From Paraescarpia echinospica (Eukaryota; Annelida; Polychaeta; Sabellida; Siboglinidae): a stretch of DNA of 64,000 bases. How positions within the stretch are numbered: the first letter of the stretch is position 1; each line of letters opens with the position of its first letter. The DNA lies in the NCBI GenBank assembly GCA_020002185.1, contig CM034534.1, forward strand, positions 12,763,810 through 12,827,809, written 5' to 3'. A program made the position numbers and the translations under genes. Of this stretch, positions 53,215 through 64,000 are shown in pieces. Below the pieces are notes generated by a model. It did no database searches. It saw nothing but the letters and a program-made list of their open reading frames with translations, and was not told the origin of the DNA.

Positions 53215-54080
53215 CAATTTTGAAACGACCCTAACTTCTGAACCGATGATCCTACATCAACGTATTATGTCTCTATGGATTTGAAACGTGGAGTAACAAC
53301 GTTTATGCTCAATGCAATGTTGCATGGAGGCAGCCCCTCTGACGTTATTTGCGAAAAACCGTAATGTCATTTTCACAATAATTGTCATAAATATTTCCAC
53401 CTTTAGCCGATCAATGTAAATCTAAACATCGCCTAACCTAGACAAAGCTGCGAAAGAAACCCAAATCGCCTGCCAAGCAAAACAGGCATTGATTCTATGT
53501 GGGAGAAAGTAACTAAATTTGCATGTTGATTGCTACCATGTCAAAGCAATATTTAAGATACGCCGTAAAACGGCCCTAATTTATGAACCATTCATCCTAC
53601 ATCAACGTATCAAGTGTCTAGATATTCGAAATGTGGAGCATCAACTTTTATGTTATGCATTTTGTGCGTAATATCAATCTATTGATGTTATGTGCGAAAA
53701 ACCATAAAATGTTGTTATTCTAATGCTAATTACACTCACTATTTCCACCCATAGCCGATCAGTTTAGGACTAAACATCGTCTAACGTAGATTAAGTTGCA
53801 GAAGAAACAGCGTGGTCCTTCAGAACAGAATGTAATCAATATAACTGATAGTATAGTATTTGGGAGAAAGTGACTTATTGTCTATATTAATGTGTATCAT
53901 GGTGTACTTTTAATAAAACAACGTGAACCTGGCTTACTCTCTTAAGCATTCATTACACATCAAAGTGTGCAGTCTCTGTGGATTCAAAATAAGGAGTAAC
54001 AACGTTTATGTTTGATGTATCTTGCGCGTTGAGGCAGCCTTATTTATGTCATTTATGAAACCCGGTAAAATCGTATCATT
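53215..54080. repeat. Tandem repeat, about 345-bp unit
   Basis: CCTACATCAACGTAT is at 53251 and 53596. Both copies continue with a GTGGAG(T/C)A(A/T)CAAC phrase, TGCGAAAAACC and TAGCCGATCA. A third, shorter copy starts near 53925. An inverted fragment of the same unit (GATGAACGGTTCATACATTAGGGCC) is near 58185. Confidence 0.7.
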
Positions 54081-55084
54081 TAAATGTTGTTTCTCTTTGA
54101 AACATACACAATAGGGCAGCAGTATGGCTTGACTTTGCCCTGTTTATACAATTTATTTTGTGAAAGCATGTTTTGTATCTTATGCAATTCAAATAAAACA
54201 AAACCACATCGGTTCTCACGTTGTGAAGAGTCAGTTGTTCCACGAATGATGAAGTACTCCTTCCGCGAGCTCATAACAGGACCTAGTTCGTCGACTGCAG
54301 AGAACATTGTACAAAGATCGTCTCCATGAGTCACGTTGCAGTGCTAAGTATGTCTTCCCTTCCTAAGACTATTAAGTGTGAGCAACCTAAGTTAATTTCA
54401 TAGCGCTCAAAACCCGCTTAAAATTGGTTCACAATTTGGACGATTAGTTACCTGTGAGTCCATCCTTCCTCACTCATACAAGTCCATTCCAACAGAGGGT
54501 CGGAAGCTTTTCGTTACGAAAGTGACTAATAACAATGGTTTGTTCGATGAAGAGATGAAGAAGCATTGATAGATACATTACTTCAGGAGCTTCGTGGGGG
54601 GCCAGAAACGGATGCAGTTTCTCTGGTTATGTGGTCTTCGTACTCGATTAAATGATGTTGGAAGATTAGTAAAATACATTGAAACCCACGCGCCCATTTT
54701 CTACAACAAGCCAGCTGTTCTAGATATGATTCAAACAAGGCAGAACTAAGCACCTCAACCCGCAACACGTCGCGCTGCTGGTGGTGGATCAACAAGTTTA
54801 ATACATTGCGAAGAAAAATCAATTGGCATTGCCAGAAACTCTCAGTGAAGACAAGTTTGTCGTGATGCTAGAATGCATTCCTATTAAACTGGCTTTGTGG
54901 GCCACCAATGTAGGTGTGCTCTAGATGGCCTGATGTTCCGACCGAAGCCACGATCACTAAGAATAGTCGGCAGACATACTATACCCTCACAAAGTGATAG
55001 TTATTGTAGTCGATAATCTTATGACGCGGGTGCACAAGGATAGTGTAACTGAGTAGCCTCTAGACGTACTAGAAATGATAAAGA
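54081..55084. other. Unassigned intergenic DNA
   Basis: Short frames only; no recognised product. Confidence 0.4.
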
Positions 55085-56680
55085 CTCGAACATTTACAAA
55101 GAAGCACTTAACCAAGTTACAACTGAAATAAGCAATTCAAAGAGAAGCTATGAACAACAATTAGCTTGTAATATAAAACATGGTAGCGAAACTCAGGATA
55201 AGGTCGGTCCTCTAGAAGATAGTGCTGGAAATATAATATGGCAGAAGACCTGAATGAGTATTTTAGTTCGGTGTTTACCAGAGAAGACATTAGTTCACTG
55301 CCATTACCAGAGGCTAAGTTCAAGGGGGCAGAATAAAACTATTTAGTACAGTTAATTGTGACCTCGGAAATGGTTGCTAAAAATAAGGGCTGTGAAGAAT
55401 AATAAATCAACTGGAGTGGGTGGGAATCCGCCCAAACTACTATTGGAAATTGCAGAACAAATCAGCATACCGCTTGCAACAGTTTTCAACTTGTCATTGG
55501 AAGAGGGAGTGGATCCATTTGAATAGAAAGAAGCAAACATTACACCGTTATTTAAAAAGGTTCGAGAAACAGACCCGTGGGTTTAAAATCGGTGATTTGC
55601 AAATTATTAGAAAGACTAATTAAAGATCACACGATGGATTTCCTTGTTAAACATAACTTGATAAACGCATCTGAACATGGGTACCTAAAAGTGAGGTCAC
55701 GCTTAACAAATATGTTATGTTTTTGGAAGATGTCAATAAGTAGGTAGACGAGAGATTACCTCTATATATCATCTACTTAGATTTTCAGAAAGCTTTCGAC
55801 AAAGTGCCACATCAAAGATTACTGCTTAAGCTAAAGGGCGGTGGCATAAGAAACAGTATAATTAACTGGATATAAATAATGGCTGATTGACAAAAGACAA
55901 CGGGTAGTAGATGATGGGGAGGCTCCAAACTTTTGTTTTGAGTGAGGTACCACAGGGATCAGTACTGAAACCTATATTATTCTTAATATATGTCAACTAT
56001 ATGGACGATGATATAACAAGGTTTGAAATTTGCGGATGATACAAAAGTGTTTAGAAGGATTAAACGTGACGGAGACAGACAGCATTTACAAGATCATCTT
56101 GACACGTTGATCAAATGGTCTGAAAATTGGCAAATGTTGCTCAATGGAAATGTAAATGCCTCCACACAAGACATGGGAACGAAAATTTATAATACACAAT
56201 GGGGGGTACTGTACTAAGTACTACTGAAAAAGAAAAGAACTCAGGGTTAATCATTAGTGCTGATATATGAAGGTTTCAGAGCACTGCGGAATTGCAGCTT
56301 CAAAGGGAAATTAAACCTTTCAATTAATTAGGCGAAGTTTAGAGTATAAGGAAATAGAACTAGTAATACCGCTGTACAAAACAATAGTTAGGCCTCATTT
56401 AGGATATTGTATACACGCGTGGAGGCCATACCACAAGAAGGAAATATATATGCTAAAAAGAGTACAGAGGAGAGCGACTAAAATTATATCAAAACTGAGG
56501 CATCTTAGTTACGAAATACGCCTAAAAGAGTGTGGTTTAACCACACTAGAGACCAGGAGATTGATAGGACATCAGATAGAAGTGATTAAAATATTGAATG
56601 GTTATGAAAATATTGATAGAATATTTTTTTCTGCTGCTGCTCGCATCTGTTTTATTTCTCTCGATCACCAGAATTATATC
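55085..56680 (+). pseudogene. CR1-like LINE reverse transcriptase relic
   Basis: Plus-strand remnants in shifting frames: TKDKVGPL-like linker, YLDFQKAFDKVPHQRLLLKL (near 55780), a degraded PQGS box (near 55945), KFADDTKVFRRI (near 56020) and the C-terminal LKRVQRRATKII...GLTTLETRR (56450-56570). Many stops. It differs from both minus-strand LINEs in the big intron. Confidence 0.8.
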
Positions 56681-59129
56681 CGGTGGATTCCCCTCTTCAT
56701 TCGATACCATGATGTGTTTCTTCCGAGCACGTAAAATTACTGAGACAAGGATCAGTAGACGAAAACGAGAAGCAGTCGACGGTTCTCAACCATACCGATT
56801 GGCCAAACCCACGAGCATGCCAACACAAGGGCAAAGGGAATTTGCGATGTGATTGGCCTTACCCAGCACCTGTTAGAATGCTGGACAGTGGCTGGCCCGG
56901 AGTTCAGCCAAGTAGTTGGGGAATTTACCAGTAATGATAACGACGACGATAACAATAAAATGCTACAAAGAAAGTTATGTATACCAGGGAAGTTTTCGAC
57001 GTCACCTTAGGAATTTGTTGGAAGCCTTGATGAACAGAGAATGTCATTTTGAAAAAGAGCGTGAGAACTCAATTACGTTGGACAACACGTTGTGCATATG
57101 TAGGTGTGCTTGAATCGAAGGGATATGAATAACACGACAGCATCATGGAAAATGTGTTGAATTCGAATGCCTTGCATCTGACCACATCATCCAAGCGAAA
57201 CAACTTATCCAATAACACAGATAGCAGAAAGTTAGAGCGACCAAGAAGAGAATCCAGCGCACTTCACAGATCACGTTAACCACAGTACGACCAAACTTTC
57301 ATTGTGCGTGAAAGCCGAGGAGAAGACCTGGAAGAGTTTGTTCTATTCTGGCATGAATCTTCCCCTACCACCTGTATTGTCCTGTCAAGGGAACCTTAAC
57401 TGATGCCACAAGTCCGACTTTTTGGCACGCATTCTCGAAACATGTAAATGTCTCACTACTGTGTGACTGGATTCCTACAACGTTTTGTCATTGATGGTTG
57501 AGCACTGATCCACGCATTCGCCAACTAGTTGAGTGGCTTTGTTTCTGAGACAGGTTGTTCTAACTTTTATTTCGATTGCATGTTTCATATGCAATATACC
57601 TTATGACACGCTTTATGAGCAAGACAAACTCATGCAGCATACCGTCCGAAATTACATGTTCTTTATGTTTTTCAAAGAGAAACGAACATTAATAATAATA
57701 ATGATAATGAAAAACTTCTATACCCCTCTAAATCCCCAGGAATATTAGCTCAGAGGCGCAACATACAAGAATCGTTGGGCAAATCGTTAACTTGGACAAG
57801 GAAGAGTCGTCATTAGCGCAAGGGACCACCGAAGGTTAGGATTGGAATGCAATTTCAAATAAATAAGTCTTCAGAAATATTGTGTTGGAGATCTATTAAC
57901 TCAATGGTTCGATTTCCAGACTCGATTGAGAGGACCGATGTTCTAATCCATGTGCTACCATTTAGAATCAGTGGCAGTTTCGTAACGCCACTTGCCTCGA
58001 TTCACTCGGCTGTCTAAACAAGCACACCGAGGCATTCCAGTGAAGAATTTCAGAACCAAACAAGATGTTACTGTTTTTCGCAAGTGACGTTAACGTGGTT
58101 ACATTTATTTTACGCACAAAATACATAACCTCAAAATTGCTACACCTCATTGCGAAACTCTATACACATTATACTTTGATGTAGGATGAACGGTTCATAC
58201 ATTAGGGCCGTTTTACGAATATTCCGCCAGATGGCGAATGTTAATATTACGTTTTCAAAACACTACCGGAGTGTTTGGAAGCGGGGCATATTTCGCACGT
58301 CAACCACAATTTGATCAGCATCAAGCGATATTATACAACAAATTCATGCTAACTACCGTAACAACTTCTACGGGAAGTCAGAACGGAAGACATCTCCAGA
58401 AATCATTCCATAATGTAATAAGAGTGCCATATTATCCACCAGATGGAGTACCTCTCATTATTATCATTATAAACTAAGTCTTGTAAACTGCATTGAGAGA
58501 GAGCTTTGTCAATGCAGACGCTTGGGGTGGTCTTCAAAGACAGACGCTACTGTATATGTACTTAGTTCGTCGTCAAAATAAGTAACAAATGGTGTTACAA
58601 CCATTAGTACCGCGGACATGAAATGAAACATTTGACATTTGTGAGACATATATTGCGTTTGACACGCGGCCACTGCATGTCAAAAGGACGATTTTTAGCC
58701 TTCCATGTTTCATTTAAATGCTTGTTGTATTTTAATGAAACACAATAATTAATAGATTATACAGCAAGGGCGGATGCAATGTTTACCAATATGATTGAAC
58801 AACATAAATATATATATATATTTATTTATTTATGTAGTAATGACAGTGTAATATGTAAGAAAGCCTACCCCTTCGAAACACGTATGAGTACACAATGGAA
58901 CCAAACATTTGCACTTCGTATTATTAAAATTAGTATTTTTTATTTATACTAATGTCTCATCAGTCGAATTTTTTCATTTGAACATCCGACTCTTCAAGGA
59001 AAGTTGAAAGTACTTCCATCAGCTTATCTCGTCGGATGGTATCATTTTTTCGGCTCATGCCAATGCCGAGACTTACAAAAGCGACACGGTATCTATGTGC
59101 ATTTGCACACAACCCGAACAGTACATCAG
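56681..59129. other. Unassigned intergenic DNA
   Basis: Contains a TATATATATATTTATTTATTTAT run near 58808-58832 and the inverted 345-bp-repeat fragment near 58185. No gene recognised. Confidence 0.4.
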
Positions 59130-59640
59130 CCATATTTTGACCTCAATGGAGTACCGGGTACTTGACCTTGACCTACATCCGGGTCACTTGACATTGACCT
59201 TTGACCTACATCCGGGTATTTGACCTTGACATTTGACCGACATCCGGGTATATGACCTTGACATTTGACAAACATCTGGGTCACGTGACCTTGATATACA
59301 TCCGGGCACTTGACCTTGACCTACATCCGGGTATTTGACATTTGACCTTGACATACATCCGGGTACGTTACATTGACCTTTGACCTACATCCGGTCATTT
59401 GACCTACATCCGGGTTATGTAATATTGACCTTGACCTTTGACATTGACCTACATCCATGTACTTGACCTTGACATACATCCGGTCACTTGACCTTGACCT
59501 ACATCCGGGTCATGTAAACAATGACCTTGACCTTTTGATATTTGACCTTGACCTACATCCGGATCGTTTGTCCTTTGACCTTGACGTACATCCGGGTATT
59601 TGACCTTGACCTACATCCGGGTACTTTGCTCTTGCTCTAC
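59130..59640 (+). repeat. TGACCT-rich minisatellite
   Basis: About 20-25 irregular units built from TTGACCTTGACCTACATCCGGGTA-type sequence, unit length about 18-30 bases. The TGACCT hexamer and TGACCTTTGACCT direct repeats occur many times. Confidence 0.85.
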
Positions 59641-59699
59641 TCACTCATCAACGCTAGACCACCTCCTTTACTACTCTAGTCCTCAACGCGGAAAAGGTA

Positions 59700-60840
59700 C
59701 GCTACAAGCTAAAGAAGTCAGCTACATGGGATGTCTGCTGACAGACGAGGGCATGAAACCTGACCCGATGAAAATCGCGGCCATAATCGAGATGCCAATG
59801 CCCACGGACGTAGAAGGAGTACGCAGCCTAATTGGTACAGTGCAGTACCTAGGCAAGTTCGTGAAGGGACTGACCGACCTCACAGCTCCGTTGCGTGAAT
59901 TGATACGCAAGGAAAGCGAGTTCACATGGAACGAGTCGCACACCAAATCAGTGTGTGCGATACACGAGAAGCTCAGTAACGCCCCAGTGCTGCGTTACTA
60001 TGATGTGGATAAAGACGTAACAATCCAGGCAGATGCGTCGCAAACAGGCCTGGGAGCTGCGCTCATACAGGACGGCCAGCCGATATGTTACGCAAGCAGA
60101 GCCATCACGGTTACCGTACAAAACTACGCACAGATCGAGAAGGAACTGTTAGCGATAGTGTTCGCGGTTCAACGACTACATATATGGTCGAGATGTAGTA
60201 CACGTGGAGTCTGACCACAAGCCTCTAGAAACTATCTTCAAGAGAGAAATATACATGGCACCGAAGCGACTGCAGCGCATGAGATTACGACTGCAGAAGT
60301 ATCCACTCGAAGTGAGGTACAAGAAAGGATCGGAAATGTACTTTGCAGATACACTGAGCCGAGCGTACAACACGGAGGCTAAACGAGACACTCGGCAAGA
60401 TACGAATGCCGATGTCAATAAAGTTGACGACTTAGACGAGATGATGTACAGCGACAACAGCATGCTGCCTGAAGATAAATTGATCGAGCTGCAGCACGCC
60501 ACGAAGGAAGACGCAGTGTTGCGAGAACTCGAGAAGGCCATCAAGTCAGGGTGGTCAGCAGCGAATACCGGTAAGGAAGCACTAAAGCCGTACGTGCAGT
60601 TCAAAGATGAACTGTTAGTTGAAGATGGATTAATCTTCAAGGGAGACAGATTAGTAATCCCCTATGTGATGCGACCGGGAATGGTGAAATTGATACACCA
60701 GGGCCATATAGGAATAGAGGGATGCCTGCGCAGGGCGCGCGAAGTCATCTATTGGCCCGGTATGAACGCTGAGGTGAAGGACCACATCAGCAAGTGCGAC
60801 GTTTGCAACGCACACCGACCGGAACAGTGCCGTGAGTAGC
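59700..60840 (+). pseudogene. Ty3/gypsy pol fragment: RT end, RNase H, integrase zinc finger
   Basis: Begins inside the RT thumb (VSYMGCLLTDEGMKPDP, YLGKFVKGLTDLTAPLREL). RNase H has IQADASQTGLGAALI, CYASRA and IEKELLAIVFAVQRL. A frameshift near 60180-60200 precedes VESDHKPLETIF and PKRLQRMRLRLQKYPLEV. The integrase HHCC finger is HQGHIGIEGCLRRAREV...CDVCNAHRP, followed by a stop at 60838. The rest of integrase and both LTRs are absent. A decayed Metaviridae-type element. Confidence 0.9.
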
Positions 60841-60867
60841 TGCAAACACACGAGTTCCCCCATACGC

Positions 60868-61285
60868 AGTAGGCCTATAGGAAGTGAATATCCCGCGTAT
60901 CGATATGACAACCCACCTGCGATATCTTGTCAAGCAGTAGGCCTATAGGAAGTGAATGTCCCGCGTGTCGATATGACAACCCACCTGCGGTATCTGTTCA
61001 TGCAGTAGGCCTACAGGAAGTGAATGTCCCGCGTGTCGATATGACAACCCATCTGCGGTATCTGTTCACGCAGTAGGCCTACAGGAAGTGAATGTCCCGC
61101 GTGTCGATATGACAACCCACCTGCGATATCAGTTCAAACAGTAGGCCTACAGGAAGTGAATGTCCCGCGTGTCGATATGACAACCCACCTGCGATATCTG
61201 TTCAAACAGTAGGCCTTCAAGAAGTGAATGTCCCACGTGTTGATATTACACCTAACCTGCGGAATCTGTTCACGCAGTACATAAA
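60868..61285. repeat. 68-bp tandem repeat
   Basis: About six copies of a 68-bp unit with CAGTAGGCCTACAGGAAGTG, GTCGATATGACAACCCACC and a TTCA-ending tail. It begins 30 bases after the truncated gypsy integrase. Confidence 0.92.
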
Positions 61286-61393
61286 GTCAATATCCTCGTA
61301 GCTTGGGTATGGCAGTCTTTCGGCTCAATGTGATCGCACCGGAATGTTGTCTGTCGATGAACTGACGCCTGCAGATTCACACAAACGTTTACA

Positions 61394-62814
<1,421 letters not shown>

Positions 62815-63068
62815 TTGATACCTCAGTGTGTTTATGCCATCATTCCACACTGTTTCAGATATAAAGTATACTGTTATAAAATATTGATTTGAGGGCACTT
62901 TTGAGGCCCAAATAGCGCTCCGGTTTGGGTCAACATGCAATTTAACCGTGCAGTAACCCGCGACCGCAGTGGCGCACGCTGATTCAAACCGGAGAGAGCG
63001 TTATTTGGGACATTATATTCCTGAAACGATGTGGAATGGTGGAATAAACGCATTGAGATATAATATTT
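62815..63068. mobile_element. Foldback/MITE-like element
   Basis: The two halves are imperfect reverse complements for about 100 bases. GTTTATGCCATCATTCCACA...GTTTCAG is on the left and its inverse on the right, with CAAATAGCGCTC/CAAATAACGCTC further inside. No coding capacity. Confidence 0.6.
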
Positions 63069-63589
63069 AGGCACACAACTATCATAACGCCGAAATCGGA
63101 GTGGGCCCGGATTCTCCATAACCTTTAACAGAGACGACACTGTGTACGCCCACAAGCACGCAAGTAGTATCATATACTCATATAAACCCACAACTTGACG
63201 GCATTTAACTGTAAACAACAGACAATAGCGGTTATTATATAAAACCATCACGAGCAATGCAAAATTGACAAGAGAATATAACAAGTTACCTATAAATTAT
63301 TGCTAATTGGTAGTGTTCGCGTGTGTTTGCACGCACGCATGCACGCATGCACGTATGTACGCACACACTAACATACATGTATGCACGCACGAACGTATGA
63401 GCTCAAATGTGTGTAGCCCGGTCGACCGGATATTTGCCGATATCTATGTAGAGTAGCCCCTTGCCAGACACATGCCTGCGAGTACTGCGTATGCACAGTG
63501 AACAACTTGGCCTGCCCCCTTCACCTCCAACTGTATTGTCGTTTCAAAAGTAGCCTAGTTTTACTTTCTTTGTTTTCCTGACACAACAC
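63069..63589. other. Unassigned DNA with ACGC-rich low complexity
   Basis: Low-complexity GCACGCATGCACGC sequence near 63325-63395; otherwise nothing recognised. Confidence 0.4.
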
Positions 63590-64000
63590 GTCAACTCATC
63601 TATAGCATCTGGTGTTGTTCCATGCTGTCTGAAACATGCCAACGTCACCCTTGTGCTTAAGAAGGCAAATCTCGATCAGGACATATGGACAGTTGTAGAC
63701 CAATATAAAACCTGGCTTTTGTGTCAAAGCTACTCGAAATTTACGTTGCTCCCTGTCTGATCGACCACATGACTGATAACAATCTTCTTAAACAATACCA
63801 ATCAGCCTACAAATCGCATCATTCCACGGAAACTGCGCTAGTTCTGGTACAGAATGACATCCTCGAGGCGCTAGACCGGCGGTATGGAGTCATCCTGGTG
63901 CTACTTGACATGTCGGCCGCCTTCGATACAGTTGACCATGAAATTCTGCTCAGCGGATTAGAACAACACTTCGGAATGGCTGGTTCCGTGCTGGCATGGA
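63590..64000 (+). pseudogene. LINE reverse transcriptase, runs off the window
   Basis: Plus-strand frames encode the fingers and palm start of a non-LTR RT: SKLLEIYVAPCL, KQYQSAYKSHHSTETALVLV, ILEALDRRYGVILVLLDMSA, then AFDTVDHEILLSGLEQHFG. The catalytic LLDMSAAFDT box is intact. A frameshift lies upstream of 63720. The rest is beyond the window. Confidence 0.85.

Overview
The window is invertebrate animal nuclear DNA. It has spliced genes with canonical GT/AG sites, long dinucleotide arrays, several decayed non-LTR retrotransposons, a Ty3/gypsy remnant, long-TIR DNA transposons and a whole Polinton/Maverick. Element content would fit a mollusc, brachiopod, hemichordate or lancelet; the species cannot be decided from sequence alone. 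There is one 1000-base run of N at 14584-15583, a placeholder-style assembly gap.

Layout. 1-3.8 kb: low-complexity and diverged repeat DNA plus a short TTAA-flanked MITE. 3845-11932: a long-TIR transposon whose centre is about 5 kb of a 63-bp minisatellite. 12-14.5 kb: an island with two small, broken, promoter-bearing reading frames (one SERTA-like, one zinc-ribbon-like). 15.6-20.0 kb: a second, left-truncated copy of the long-TIR transposon and minisatellite. 21.15-52.15 kb: the last five recognisable exons of a host gene on the + strand, tentatively a NEURL4-type C-terminal domain, with compatible splice phases at every junction. 52.5-64 kb: unassigned DNA, tandem repeats, a CR1-like LINE relic, a truncated gypsy pol and the start of another LINE reverse transcriptase.

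The core of the window is a three-layer nest inside a single 27.8-kb intron (22545-50301) of the host gene. An old minus-strand LINE (about 23.1-24.64 and 45.5-49.8 kb) was split by a second minus-strand LINE (24642-45498). That LINE was in turn split by a Polinton (27070-43924; 16,855 bp). The Polinton has about 400-bp terminal inverted repeats beginning AGTAGTATGC and a perfect 6-bp target-site duplication (ATCGTG). Removing it rejoins the LINE reading frame exactly.

The Polinton looks intact. Its left two thirds, all on the minus strand, form a tightly packed morphogenesis and integration block: membrane protein, packaging ATPase, two conserved small or medium proteins, chromodomain integrase, second membrane protein, penton-type minor capsid, basic pVI-like protein, double-jelly-roll major capsid and adenain-like protease. 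The protein-primed DNA polymerase B (1460 aa) is central. The right third is an accessory module that is less standard. It holds an RPA-like single-stranded-DNA-binding protein, an acidic repeat protein that appears to share that gene's first exon by alternative splicing, a NADAR-type ADP-ribose N-glycosidase, and a four-exon + strand gene built by exon-intron duplication. Shared promoter motifs, repeated 3' elements and poly(A) signals inside the TIRs suggest coordinated, virus-like expression of this module.
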